Shown: positions 33,864 to 42,978, counted from the first letter of the stretch. The stretch is 44,172 nt of DNA from Ignavibacteriales bacterium (GCA_016186715.1 JACPLA010000046.1:1-44172), one strand, 5' to 3'. The notes: generated by a model not told the origin, from the sequence alone. Made by a program: numbers and translations.

Positions 33864-34076
33864 ATGAAACACAACATGGGGTCAGCGGATCGGATTCTTC
33901 GGAGTGCGATTGCCCTGACAATCGGCGGTCTGTACTTCGCCGACTCAATTTCCGGAACAACGGCCATTATCCTGGGCCTGCTGGCTGTAATTTTCCTCTT
34001 CACAGGTTCCGTGGGCTTCTGTCCTTTGTATGCGCCCTTCAAGTTCTCCACCAAGAAAGTGCAGAAGTCAGTTTAG
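33864..34076 (+). CDS. DUF2892 (YgaP-like) inner-membrane protein
   Basis: The 70-aa protein matches DUF2892: NMGSADRILRSAIALTIGGL, a second hydrophobic helix (AIILGLLAVIFLFTGSVGFC) and the ending CPLYAPFKFST. In YgaP this pair of helices anchors a rhodanese domain; here it stands alone, with a rhodanese encoded 2 kb away. GGAG precedes the ATG. The second zinc-finger gene starts 62 nt downstream on the same strand. Confidence 0.9.
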   Translation: MKHNMGSADRILRSAIALTIGGLYFADSISGTTAIILGLLAVIFLFTGSVGFCPLYAPFKFSTKKVQKSV

Positions 34077-34138
34077 GAGCGGTAAATCTTGCGCAAACGG
34101 ACGGCCGGACATCGGGTATGGCTGTCCGGCATCAGTCA

Positions 34139-34444
34139 ATGAAACAACATCGCGATCCTCCACGGTCCGCCATCGGATGCCTGCAAACGGCGCGGCATAT
34201 CACCGACCATCTGAATGCTTCTCTCCATAAGAGATCGCACCAACAGGTCCGGTTCCATCTGGAACATTGTCCAAATTGCTCAGCCTATCTGGACAGTCTG
34301 TTGAAAACCGTGAGTCTCTACAGGATGTATCCGCTTCCGCGGCGTATTCATCGAACCGTTATGGAGCGCCTGGCCCGGCATCGGATATTCGCCAGAGGCG
34401 CCAGCCCGCCTCCATCAGGCCCGGACTTAGGCTGGCGGGAATGA
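34139..34444 (+). CDS. zinc-finger anti-sigma-like paralogue without a sigma partner
   Basis: The 101-aa protein aligns with the anti-sigma factor at 32756-33013: VRFHLEHCPNCSAYLDSLLK against IRRHLKECPNCSAYLDSLKK, followed by KTVSLYRMYPLPRRI against KTVRLYRKLPDPRVP. The H-x3-C-x2-C zinc site is kept. No sigma gene adjoins. ATG 34139 matches the paralogue's N-terminus better than an in-frame ATG at 34118; neither has a clear ribosome site. The C-terminal 20 residues and the stop codon come from an inserted cloverleaf repeat (34381-34463), so the natural end may have been lost. Confidence 0.75.
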   Translation: MKQHRDPPRSAIGCLQTARHITDHLNASLHKRSHQQVRFHLEHCPNCSAYLDSLLKTVSLYRMYPLPRRIHRTVMERLARHRIFARGASPPPSGPDLGWRE

Positions 34445-34463
34445 GCCTTTGGCTCAAATCCGA
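34381..34463. repeat. miniature cloverleaf palindrome, copy B (three inner hairpins)
   Basis: Outer stem TCGGAT (34381-34386) with ATCCGA (34458-34463). Inner hairpins: CGCC-AGA-GGCG (34390-34400), CCAGCC/GGCTGG (34401-34406 with 34430-34435) and TGAGCC-TTT-GGCTCA (34442-34456). Read on the minus strand it shares CGGATTTGAGCC, GGCTCATTC and GGCGAA with copy A (27892-27938) but has an extra central arm of about 40 nt. Confidence 0.8.
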
Positions 34464-34468
34464 CACCT

Positions 34469-34533
34469 TGTAGAGTCCGATTCGTAATCGGACCTCACAA
34501 GCCTTCGTGTCCGGTCGCGGACCGTACTCTACA
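34469..34533. repeat. miniature cloverleaf palindrome, copy C
   Basis: Outer stem TGTAGAGT (34469-34476) with ACTCTACA (34526-34533). Inner hairpins CCGATT-CGT-AATCGG (34477-34491) and CGGTC-GCG-GACCG (34512-34524), both with 3-nt loops. Same shape as copies A, B and D, with a different sequence, lying 5 nt after copy B. Confidence 0.75.
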
Positions 34534-34552
34534 ACGTTGTTGTTTAGGGAAC

Positions 34553-34574
34553 AAAAAATCCCCCTTCGGGGGAT
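34553..34574 (-). terminator. rho-independent terminator of hemN
   Basis: On the minus strand ATCCCCC pairs with GGGGGAT around GAA (34558-34574) and a TTTTTT run follows (34553-34558). It lies 70 nt past the hemN stop. Confidence 0.85.
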
Positions 34575-34643
34575 GGGTAAAGAACGAGCAATGATGCGGG
34601 CTGGGGTTTTCACCGATGGCGATGATGTGGCAATCACCTTTTA

Positions 34644-36029
34644 TCACACCGTCCTTGAGAACACATTCTCCTTCTTCATCGATTTCAAATAAGCATCGAA
34701 ACACATGGCGATGTTGCGGAGGAACAGCCGCCCGGACTCGGTGACAGTGATTTTCTCGATCGTGTGTCGTACAAGGCCGGCGTCGATGTACTGCTGGAGA
34801 CCCGTCAATGCGCCATCAAAATATTCATCAAAGAGTACGTTGTACCGGTCCTCCACATCCTCTTTGATCACCTCCAGATCACACATCAACCGCATAATCA
34901 CATACTTCCTGATCTGATCATCCCTTCCCATGCGGTACCCGAGAGACGTTGCGAAGTGGCCGTTATGTACCGCGCCTTCGTACTCTCTCATACTCTTGTA
35001 ATTCTGCGCGTACACAGGACCGAAGTGTGAAATGGAGGACAATCCAAACGCGTAGAGATCCGCACCGGCATGAGTTGAATAGCCCTGGAAGTTCCGGTGG
35101 AGTTGCTTTCTGCGTTGCGCAACGGCCATTTCGTCGTCGGGTTTTGCAAAATGATCCATCCCGATGTACACGTAACCGGCCGCGATGAACGTATCGATCG
35201 TTGATTTCAGGAGTTGCAGCTTCGTTTCGGCCGAAGGAAGATCTTCCGGGTGGAGGAGCTTTTGGTGCGGCTTCATCCAGGGGACGTAGGCAAAATTGAA
35301 AACAGCGATTCTGTTTGGAGAGAGTGTGACCACTTTGTCAAGGGTCTTTTGAAAGGATTCAAGCGTTTGAAGAGGCAGCCCGTAGATGAGATCGATGTTG
35401 ATGCTCTCGATGCCGATGGTCCGTGCCCAGTCGATCGCATTGCGGGTCAGGCGTTCGGGCTGGATTCGGTGCACCGCGCGCTGGACGCGTTCATCGAAGT
35501 CCTGCACGCCAATACTGATTCGATTGACCCCTCCGCTGCGGAACGCCCGCATATGGTTGAATGTCAATCCCCTTGGATCGATCTCGACGCTGAATTCCGC
35601 GTTTTCTTCGAACCGGAACTTCCGCCGAACGAAAGTCGCCAGGTCGTCGATTTCGGCCGGACTCAGGTACGACGGCGTCCCTCCGCCCCAGTGCATTTGG
35701 ACCACCGGGCGCTGCTTGTTCATATAGAAAGCGGTCTTCGAGACCTCCTTCTTGAGAAGGCCGAGGTACTTCTGTATTCTTCCTCGCTCCGAAGTAACAA
35801 TGGTCGTGCAACCGCAAAAATAACAGAGTGTGTCGCAAAAGGGAATGTGGAAATAGAGCGAAAGGGGACTCCGGTTCTCGTCGTTGTTGGTGATCAGATC
35901 CACCTCGAAGCGCTTGGCATCGTACTCCGATGAAAACAGGGGCGCCGTGGGATAGCTTGTGTACCGGGGACCCGGCTTATCGTATTTTTTCAGAAGGGAA
36001 AGATCAACAGATGAGAATTCCGGGGGCAT
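34644..36029 (-). CDS. hemN: oxygen-independent coproporphyrinogen III oxidase
   Basis: The 461-aa radical-SAM protein has the 4Fe-4S motif C65-x3-C69-x2-C72 with C74 (FHIPFCDTLCYFCGC), the family start KYDKPGPRYTSYPTAPLF, MHWGGGTPSYL, IEIDPRG-type strand EFSVEIDPRGLTF and MDHFAKPDDEMA. These are features of true HemN rather than HemW. It converts coproporphyrinogen III to protoporphyrinogen IX without oxygen, in the cytoplasm, which suits an anaerobic or facultative lifestyle. AAGGAG precedes the ATG. It is downstream of the hybrid kinase gene on the same strand (139-nt gap). Confidence 0.96.
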   Translation of the reverse strand: MPPEFSSVDLSLLKKYDKPGPRYTSYPTAPLFSSEYDAKRFEVDLITNNDENRSPLSLYFHIPFCDTLCYFCGCTTIVTSERGRIQKYLGLLKKEVSKTAFYMNKQRPVVQMHWGGGTPSYLSPAEIDDLATFVRRKFRFEENAEFSVEIDPRGLTFNHMRAFRSGGVNRISIGVQDFDERVQRAVHRIQPERLTRNAIDWARTIGIESINIDLIYGLPLQTLESFQKTLDKVVTLSPNRIAVFNFAYVPWMKPHQKLLHPEDLPSAETKLQLLKSTIDTFIAAGYVYIGMDHFAKPDDEMAVAQRRKQLHRNFQGYSTHAGADLYAFGLSSISHFGPVYAQNYKSMREYEGAVHNGHFATSLGYRMGRDDQIRKYVIMRLMCDLEVIKEDVEDRYNVLFDEYFDGALTGLQQYIDAGLVRHTIEKITVTESGRLFLRNIAMCFDAYLKSMKKENVFSRTV

Positions 36030-36168
36030 CGCATCTCCTTTGCGTTAAATTCGCTCCGCAAACAAAATGCCATAGGAGGAATTGCCCTTTTCAGGTCGCT
36101 TTCCACTTTCAAAAAAGACCAAATTTCGCACAAAAGCTAAGGAATTTCCCAATTTCGGGAAATGGGGG

Positions 36169-39100
36169 TCACTTCCCGGCAAGCACATCCCTGATGTGCC
36201 GGAGCAGGACGGAAGGCGTGTACGGTTTCTGGATGAAATGGTGAATGCCGACTGCATGAAGTTTGTTTTTCACATTCGGATCGAAGTAGCCGCTCGCGAC
36301 GAGGATTCTCGGTTTCCCCTTTAGCCTCCGCATTTGCATCAGCGCGTCCAGCCCGCTCAATTGAGGGAGTTCAAGGTCCATCACGATCACATCGGTCTCT
36401 TTCCCGAATTTTCGGAATGATTCCACTGCTTGCAACCCATCACCGGCACCGATCACCTTGTACCCTTTCGACTGAAGGGCGAGCTCCATAAGAAACCGGA
36501 GGTCCTCTTCATCCTCGACAAACAAGATCGTCTCGCTGCCTCCTTCGATGTCCTCAACATCTTCAAACACCTTGGTCCCGGGCACCGCCTCGACCGGGAT
36601 CACCGGAAAGAACAGTTGGAATGTTGTGCCAAGGTTGGGAGTGCTTTCGACGTGTATGAACCCGTTATGTCCTTTCACAACGCCGTACACCACCGCAAGG
36701 CCGAGACCTGTTCCGTGTCCGCGTCCTTTCGTGGTAAAAAATGGTTCAAAGATTCTCTCCTTCGTCGCTTTGTCCATCCCCGTCCCCGTATCAGCCACCG
36801 AGATCGTGACATAATGGCCCAACGGAACATCGGATCGGATCTCCCTTAGTTTTGCACCGTCATCGAGGAGAGTACTGACCTCCAACATCCCGCCGTTCGT
36901 CATTGCGTCCCGTGCGTTGACGCAAAGATTCAGCAAAGCCTGATTAAGTTGATTCCGATCGGCGGAAATAAGCGGAATATCCTTCCGGAGATTCAGATTA
37001 AAGGTGATCACTCTCGGGAAAGTTTCCTTCAGCAGGTTGACCAGTCCCCTCGTCACCTCATTGATATCGATCGGCTCAAAATGGATCTCGGTTTTACGTG
37101 CAAATGTGAGGAGTTGCTTGGTCAACCCAGATCCGCGTTCTACGGCCTGGAGAATCATCTCACCAATCTTCCTTCTCCCCTCTCCATCGCTGCTCTGCAG
37201 CTTCAGCCGGGAAGCAGACACCATAATGATGCTCAGAATATTGTTAAAGTCGTGGGCGATCCCCCCGGCAAGCGTTCCAATCCCTTCCATCTTCTGTGAC
37301 TGTCGTAATTCCTCCTCCAGACGCTTCCTCTCGGTGTTGTCAAAGACATAGCCTTTCAACTCAATCAGTTCTCCTTCTTTGTTGAACGTTCCGATGACGT
37401 TCTCGATGATGTGAACGGGTTTCCCGTCACGCCTCCTTGCCTCCAATTCATAGTTCTCCAGCCGTTTCCGTTCACGGAGGAGACGGAGAAACGCTTCCCG
37501 GGACTGCGCGCTGCTGTGGAAAGCGCTCGCAGGGGTTTTGAGCACCTGTTCCACCGAGTCATAGCCAAAGATTTTTGCAAACATCGGATTACAGGCGAGG
37601 ATCTTGCCGCTCGGGCTCGAGATGAAATCCCCTGTGAGATCGTCCTCGAAGAAGCTCCGGTACCGGTCTTCGCTCTTCCGCAGTCCCTCCTCCGCGCGCG
37701 TCCGTTCGGTGATATCTGTGAGGGCGCCAACGATCGCAACGGTCTTTCCGTCACGAACGACAGGCGCCTCATTGACCTCAACCCAGATCTTCCGTCCGCG
37801 CTTTCCCATGAGTTCAAGCTGATACGTGGGCTGACGCTCCCCCGTGTCAATTGCTCGCTGCGTCGATGCGACTCCCCGGGCATTCACCGGATGATCCGTC
37901 ACAAAGTCCGTCCACTTCACGAGAGCTTCTTCGGGTTCACAATCAAGGAACAGGCGCGTTTGCGGGCTGACGTAGGTTAAGACGTGGTCCGGCGTATGGG
38001 AATAGAAGAGATTTGTGCTGTGCTCCACGATGTCGCGCAGTCGCTGTTCGCTCTTCCGCAACGCGGATTCCGTTATCTTCTGACGGGTAACGTCACGAAG
38101 AATCCCACGGTACGCGACCACTTTTCCTGTTTCGTCGCGGACTGCGGATGCCGTCTCGAGCACGACGATGACGTCGCCGGTCTTTCGCTTCAAGCGCGAT
38201 TCGAAGTCTTTGACAAATCCCTGACGTTCGAGCTCCCGTTCGAATCCGGTCCGCTCAGCGGGATCGACAAAAACATCCTTCTTGATATCGATCGCAAGCA
38301 GCTCCTCTTTCGAATTGTACCCGAACAAGGAGAGGCCGGCGGGATTCATGTCAACGAACTTTCCTTCCGGCGTGCTGATATAGACCGCGTCTTTCGATTC
38401 CTCGAAAAGCGACCGGTACTGCTGTTCCGACCGGATCCGGGCAAGTTCGGCGTCTTTCCGCCCGGTGACATCCCGGAAACTCCATACTCTCCCCGCGCTT
38501 TTTCCGCCAATCCGCTGCGGTTTCGAGAAACGCTCGAACACACGTCCGTCTTTGAACTCGATCATGTCGAAACTCTCGGCTTCCGGGAGTTGATAGAGCT
38601 CCCTCACCTTGGACAGGAACTTTTCCGGCTCTTTCAATTGACCGATGACAAACTCAAGAGCCCGATCATCCATTTTCGATTCAAGAATGTCTGCCGGGAT
38701 GTTCCACATCCGTGCGAACTGCTGATTCAAGCTGACGATTTTCCCCTCCCTGTCGACAACGAGAATACCGTCTGCAGTGGACTCCAGTGTGGCTTCGAGC
38801 AGGGAGAGTGTTCTCCTCAGATCTTCTTCCCCCTTTTTTCGCTCCGTAATATCTGTCGCGACTCCAATCAAAGCAACCACCTTCTCTTCCTCGTCGCGTA
38901 TCACTCCCGTGGACAAATAGATCGGAAAATCAGTCCCATCTTTTCTCCTGTTGATGATCTCCCCGTGCCATCCGCCCTTCACGGTTGCAGGATAGATTGG
39001 GGCAATGATGTCGGGCGAATTGCGAGGCGACCGAAGCGCAGCAATGTTCCGACCGAGGATCTCGTTTCGATCATAACCGTAGATCCTCGAAAAGGCCTCG

Positions 39101-39672
39101 TTGACAAAAATGATGGTTTCCTCCAGATCGGTAATGCAGACCGCCTCGAGAATGCTATGCAGGGCATGACTGAGGAGCGTCTTTTCGCGTTCAGATCGCT
39201 CCTGCTCGGTGATATCATACGAATTCACCACGACGCCCCGCACAACGGGATCATGAAGAAGATTGGTCCCGGTGACCTCGAGCAGCCTCCAAGAGCCGTC
39301 TTTCAACCGAAACCGGAGACGAAGATTTGCCGTGAATCCCGGGACAGCGATCCCTTTACGGAACACCCCCAGGGCGCCGGGAAGGTCTTCGGGATGGATG
39401 AAGTCAAAAACGTTCTTGCCAATGAGTTCATCCTGTTTATATCCCAGGAGCCTCATCACGGCCGGACTTTCAAAAACAATAGTTCCGTTCTGATTCAAAA
39501 TGGTGATGAATTCCGAGGCATGCTCAAGCAACGCCAGAAGAAAGCTTTCACGAAACGAGGCTGAATCGGACGGTGGGTGGGCGTTTTTGTTTGGAGCGAG
39601 CCGGCTGAACCGTTCTTTCAGCCGCAATCCTGTGCGGACGATCGCGGCAACGATGGTATCACGCATTCTCAT
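36169..39672 (-). CDS. soluble hybrid sensor histidine kinase with six PAS domains
   Basis: The 1167-aa protein has no membrane segment. Six PAS/PAC units follow one another from about residue 40 to 780; starts read LLALLEHASEFITILNQNGT, LHSILEAVCITDLEETIIFV, LEATLESTADGILVVDREGK, YRSLFEESKDAVYISTPEGK, LRDIVEHSTNLFYSHTPDHV and YRSFFEDDLTGDFISSPSGK. Then come the phospho-acceptor histidine (IGTLAGGIAHDFNNILSI, about residue 805), the ATP-binding domain (LLNLCVNARDAM, DTGTGMDK, GHGTGLGLAV) and a receiver domain (about 1045-1167; VIVMDLELPQLSG, IQKPYTP). It probably senses an internal redox or ligand signal. ATG 39672 (MRMRDT) was chosen; an in-frame start at 39879 would overlap the next gene. 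Confidence 0.92.
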   Translation of the reverse strand: MRMRDTIVAAIVRTGLRLKERFSRLAPNKNAHPPSDSASFRESFLLALLEHASEFITILNQNGTIVFESPAVMRLLGYKQDELIGKNVFDFIHPEDLPGALGVFRKGIAVPGFTANLRLRFRLKDGSWRLLEVTGTNLLHDPVVRGVVVNSYDITEQERSEREKTLLSHALHSILEAVCITDLEETIIFVNEAFSRIYGYDRNEILGRNIAALRSPRNSPDIIAPIYPATVKGGWHGEIINRRKDGTDFPIYLSTGVIRDEEEKVVALIGVATDITERKKGEEDLRRTLSLLEATLESTADGILVVDREGKIVSLNQQFARMWNIPADILESKMDDRALEFVIGQLKEPEKFLSKVRELYQLPEAESFDMIEFKDGRVFERFSKPQRIGGKSAGRVWSFRDVTGRKDAELARIRSEQQYRSLFEESKDAVYISTPEGKFVDMNPAGLSLFGYNSKEELLAIDIKKDVFVDPAERTGFERELERQGFVKDFESRLKRKTGDVIVVLETASAVRDETGKVVAYRGILRDVTRQKITESALRKSEQRLRDIVEHSTNLFYSHTPDHVLTYVSPQTRLFLDCEPEEALVKWTDFVTDHPVNARGVASTQRAIDTGERQPTYQLELMGKRGRKIWVEVNEAPVVRDGKTVAIVGALTDITERTRAEEGLRKSEDRYRSFFEDDLTGDFISSPSGKILACNPMFAKIFGYDSVEQVLKTPASAFHSSAQSREAFLRLLRERKRLENYELEARRRDGKPVHIIENVIGTFNKEGELIELKGYVFDNTERKRLEEELRQSQKMEGIGTLAGGIAHDFNNILSIIMVSASRLKLQSSDGEGRRKIGEMILQAVERGSGLTKQLLTFARKTEIHFEPIDINEVTRGLVNLLKETFPRVITFNLNLRKDIPLISADRNQLNQALLNLCVNARDAMTNGGMLEVSTLLDDGAKLREIRSDVPLGHYVTISVADTGTGMDKATKERIFEPFFTTKGRGHGTGLGLAVVYGVVKGHNGFIHVESTPNLGTTFQLFFPVIPVEAVPGTKVFEDVEDIEGGSETILFVEDEEDLRFLMELALQSKGYKVIGAGDGLQAVESFRKFGKETDVIVMDLELPQLSGLDALMQMRRLKGKPRILVASGYFDPNVKNKLHAVGIHHFIQKPYTPSVLLRHIRDVLAGK

Positions 39673-39769
39673 TGATCCACTCTTGCTTAAGGTAGAGAAG
39701 AGCCCTCCAAAAGGCAAAGGCAGGATGCAGACCCCGACTTGTTTTGAGCGGGAAAACGACCGGCGGACA

Positions 39770-40897
39770 TCATCCCCAGCGTTCCGCGGCCTCACGCATA
39801 AGCAGCAATTTGCTCCTCTCGACGCCCGGAGCCACGGAACACGCCGTGCTGAGAATATACCCTCCCCCCTTCTTCCCAACCTTCACTTTTTTCTCAAGAT
39901 CGGCCAGGATTTCATTTTCCCCTTTCAACAGCAGCGTATGGACGGAGTCGACGTTCCCTTTGATAAAGCCGCGACCCTCTGTTCGCTCTTTTGCTTCTTC
40001 CAGATCCACGTCGCCGAGCGGGGGCGGGTCAAGACATTCAATTCCATCCACACCTGCATCGAACATCAGGTCCAGCCTGTCGCCGACCGACCCACAGGTG
40101 TGCGTGTAAATCGGAACCCCGTGACGGTGGGCGGCCGCGGCAACGGCCGATTCGTGCGGAAGCACAAACCTTTGGTAGAAATCCCTCGAAATGAACGCGG
40201 AGCCGGCAAAGGGGGAAGAGATCTTGATCGCGTCAACCGACGTGGCGCACATCTCTTCCACAAGTGTTGAAACAAGACCGGTGAAGCGGGAAAGAACCGT
40301 CAACGATTTCTCAGGCTCCCGGAGAAGGCCAACCAGTCCTCCCTCGTAACCAAAAAGATCCAGGAAATAATCGAAGGGTGAAGTGACCTCCCCGTGTACC
40401 GAAATATCCCCCCCGCTTTTTTCTCGTACCATCCGGAAAACGTCGAATCGGTGAGAGGAATGAATCTGAAAATGAAGCCCGAGCGAAACGGGAATGTAGT
40501 CCAAAACCTCCGGGAGAAGGGACGGATCAAACGATTGGAGGGAAGGGGAATCGGTGCGAATCTCGGTTGTGGGCCGGGGGAGATTGTCGGTCGGATAGAT
40601 CATTTGATGCCCATCTGTGAATGTCACCACATTTCCCTCCTCTGAGGGTCCTGTGGAAGCGATTGTGCTGCGCCAGTCCGGGTCATGGCCATGCAGGCTG
40701 ACAAGAATTCCGTCAAAACCGTAGATGGAGCGCAGTCGTACCAGGCCGTCGGAAAACGTGACCGGGTCATGCCAGAACTCAAGGGGAGACACACCGAGCT
40801 GCAGCAGCATATGACCGATGCTCATCTGGCACATCACAGGAACCCGGTCAGGCGTCCCGCGCCGCATTGCAATCTTCATACGATCACGGGAAGTCAT
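39770..40897 (-). CDS. uroporphyrinogen decarboxylase-family protein, MtaA/corrinoid methyltransferase-like
   Basis: The 375-aa protein has the URO-D fold (MTSRDRMKIAMRRGTPDRVP at the start, GDISVHGEVTSPFDYFLDLF, FISRDFYQRFVLPHESAVAA). It carries the zinc pattern H-x-C (IYTHTCGSVGDRLDL, about residue 265) plus a distal cysteine (YILSTACSVAPG, about 347) found in methylcobamide:coenzyme M methyltransferase-type proteins and not in HemE. I therefore infer methyl transfer from a corrinoid or a similar substrate, not heme synthesis. No corrinoid protein is encoded nearby. It lies 97 nt upstream of the hybrid kinase. Confidence 0.85.
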   Translation of the reverse strand: MTSRDRMKIAMRRGTPDRVPVMCQMSIGHMLLQLGVSPLEFWHDPVTFSDGLVRLRSIYGFDGILVSLHGHDPDWRSTIASTGPSEEGNVVTFTDGHQMIYPTDNLPRPTTEIRTDSPSLQSFDPSLLPEVLDYIPVSLGLHFQIHSSHRFDVFRMVREKSGGDISVHGEVTSPFDYFLDLFGYEGGLVGLLREPEKSLTVLSRFTGLVSTLVEEMCATSVDAIKISSPFAGSAFISRDFYQRFVLPHESAVAAAAHRHGVPIYTHTCGSVGDRLDLMFDAGVDGIECLDPPPLGDVDLEEAKERTEGRGFIKGNVDSVHTLLLKGENEILADLEKKVKVGKKGGGYILSTACSVAPGVERSKLLLMREAAERWG

Positions 40898-40949
40898 ATC
40901 TGGCCAGAGGCGGTTCTTCTTGCAGAGAAAGTGATTTTGTTGTCATTCA

Positions 40950-41741
40950 TCAGTTATTCTGATCTTCAGGTTTCCTGGCGATCAGGACCAGGTCTTTCGA
41001 TTCGGCGGGATCAAAGTTGTCCAGGGCAATACTGCCGAACGGCTTGACATCAATGAACCCGGCTCCGGCAACAAGGGAGAATAACTCCTCCCGCAGAAGC
41101 GGGCGCAGGCGGACCGACCGCTGCGACTGCACAGGGATGCCGTTCGGCCTCTCGATCGTCTGAATCGTGAAAGTGATATCATCTTTGCCGTACTCATAGA
41201 GCCTGACAAAAGTCTTCCCCTTCACTTCTTTTACGCTCTGAATTCTCTCCCTCTCTTTGAGAATCCGATCATAATTCAAGTTCTGGAGGAAGAGAATGCC
41301 CCCCGGTTTGAGGACCTTGAAGAAGTTTGAGATCGATAACCGGAGATTTTTTTTCGAAAGAAGATGGGCGAGCGAATTCCCCAGGCAAAACACCCCATCC
41401 ACCTTTTCCCTCACAGACGTTGCAAGCGATTGGAATTCCTCCTGCATGATGTTCACGGAGAGGTTCATCCGTTTTGCGTGGCCCCTCACCTGCTCAAGCA
41501 TTGCCGACGAGATATCGACGGCTGTGACCCGAACCCCGAGTTGAGCGAGGAGGAGGGAATGAAAGCCGGTACCACATCCCGCATCGACAGCCGAGCCGAT
41601 ATTGTATTTCTCGACAAACATGTGAAAAAACGGCCTTTCGCGAACAAAGCGCCGGTCAAATTCCGTCATCGTATCATAGTCATAGGAAAGCGCGTCGTAA
41701 AAATCGGCCGCGGGCGCTGTTCTATCAGTCGTTGGGTCCAT
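40950..41741 (-). CDS. SAM-dependent methyltransferase
   Basis: The 263-aa protein has a class I methyltransferase fold: motif I VDAGCGTGFHSLLLAQLG (about residue 54), the acidic residue after strand 2 (VTAVDISSAMLEQV), FCLGNSLAHLL and LKPGGILFLQNLNYDRIL. The C-terminal part forms a beta-rich cap. The substrate cannot be told from sequence. ATG 41741 lies within the last codons of the polyferredoxin gene (17-nt overlap), so the two are coupled; an in-frame start at 41816 would add non-family residues. Confidence 0.88.
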   Translation of the reverse strand: MDPTTDRTAPAADFYDALSYDYDTMTEFDRRFVRERPFFHMFVEKYNIGSAVDAGCGTGFHSLLLAQLGVRVTAVDISSAMLEQVRGHAKRMNLSVNIMQEEFQSLATSVREKVDGVFCLGNSLAHLLSKKNLRLSISNFFKVLKPGGILFLQNLNYDRILKERERIQSVKEVKGKTFVRLYEYGKDDITFTIQTIERPNGIPVQSQRSVRLRPLLREELFSLVAGAGFIDVKPFGSIALDNFDPAESKDLVLIARKPEDQNN

Positions 41742-42939
41742 AAGAGGGTACCTCCCCTCGGAAATGCTGATACACGGGCTCGTGGAGTTTCTGAAACCGC
41801 CGGGCATATTCAGCATCAGTCAGGCTGTTCTGCCAGTGTCCGGCGAGCATCGCCAGGCCCGTTACGGCGGCAAACACGCCTGCCACGAGGGTGCCTATCA
41901 CCCAGGACGGTATCGCATTTCCCGACATGCCGGCTTTCAATGCGAGCGTGTTCTTAACCGGACAGACCTCAACGCACTCAAGGCAGCTCATACACTCGTC
42001 GCTCCAGACCCTCCCCGCCTTGTGAACGTTGATTGCCGAAGGGCAGGCGCGGGTGCATAATTCACAATCGATGCACGTCTCCTTGTTGCGTGTGATCTTC
42101 AACGGACTCAGCCAGCCAACAATGCCGAGCAATGCACCGTACGGGCACAAATAACGGCACCAAAAATTCTTGATGACAACGGAAAGAGCAATCAGAATAA
42201 GGATCGTCCAGAGAGCGAACGAGGTGATATTTGCAAAGAAGAGATACATCTTGATGTCGGCAACTTTGTTGTACGGGCTTTCAATGAAATTCCTGAGCCC
42301 CGGGACATCCATTTGCCAGATGGAAAAGACGAAGTAAAACAGGAGAAGGTATTTGAGAGACCTGAGCGGATAGTCGAGCCAACGAGGAATCAGGAGTGTT
42401 TTTCCAAACAGTTTCTGGCCGGCCGTCCAGAGAGACTCGCTCAGGGTCCCGACCGGGCACAACCAACTGCAGAAGGCCTTCTTGATAACAATGCTTACCA
42501 TGATGATGGCGAGAAGAATGAAGATTGAGGCAGGATGGATGGTATTGATGATGCCGGTTTGCATCCAGTACTTGAGGCTCATGAGCGCGCTGATCGGGAG
42601 AAAGCCCTCGACGCCCGCGGGGCGGCCCGGGGAGGGACCAATGCCACCGGAGGTCCCCCACTCCATGAACAGGTAGAATTCCACGCCGATCCAGACGCAG
42701 AGGAGCGCAACCACCAACTGTACCATGGAACGAAGGAACTGGGAATCTTCTCTCAGTCTCAGCAAGAAACGTTTATATCGATGGGGCTCCAGAGAGAAGT
42801 CCGTTTTTCTGCGGCGTTGTTCGGGCGGGATTTTCTTGACCGACCGGGGGCCACCTTGCCGGGCAACCTTCCGGAGAAAAGAATTGCTGACGGTGGAAGC
42901 ACGCGGAAGGACTTCAGATTCTTTTGGCGTTCTTTGCAT
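41725..42939 (-). CDS. NapH/NosR-like membrane polyferredoxin (4Fe-4S)
   Basis: The 404-aa protein has a basic cytoplasmic N-terminus, about five membrane helices, two CxxxCP motifs after helices (FCSWLCPVGTLSES and FWCRYLCPYGALLG) and two ferredoxin clusters (CIDCELCTRACP and CMSCLECVEVCP), then one more helix. This is the NapH/NosR/CcoG type of quinol-linked electron-transfer protein. It should feed electrons from the membrane to a periplasmic or cytoplasmic reductase. The next gene upstream is an Fe-S Rrf2 regulator. The start is uncertain: ATG 42939 is chosen, and a TTG at 42972 is also in frame. Confidence 0.88.
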   Translation of the reverse strand: MQRTPKESEVLPRASTVSNSFLRKVARQGGPRSVKKIPPEQRRRKTDFSLEPHRYKRFLLRLREDSQFLRSMVQLVVALLCVWIGVEFYLFMEWGTSGGIGPSPGRPAGVEGFLPISALMSLKYWMQTGIINTIHPASIFILLAIIMVSIVIKKAFCSWLCPVGTLSESLWTAGQKLFGKTLLIPRWLDYPLRSLKYLLLFYFVFSIWQMDVPGLRNFIESPYNKVADIKMYLFFANITSFALWTILILIALSVVIKNFWCRYLCPYGALLGIVGWLSPLKITRNKETCIDCELCTRACPSAINVHKAGRVWSDECMSCLECVEVCPVKNTLALKAGMSGNAIPSWVIGTLVAGVFAAVTGLAMLAGHWQNSLTDAEYARRFQKLHEPVYQHFRGEVPSYGPND

Positions 42940-42978
42940 TGTTTCAGGTTTTTTTATCCGAAATTCGTTCAAAAAAAA

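Noticed and set aside
37984-39564. 526-aa open frame on the plus strand
   Set aside because: It is antisense to the PAS domains of the hybrid kinase, whose frame has clear domain motifs; the plus frame has none.
39770-40897. Annotation as HemE (uroporphyrinogen decarboxylase) because hemN is near
   Set aside because: The HxC...C zinc pattern and overall sequence fit the MtaA-like branch, not HemE.
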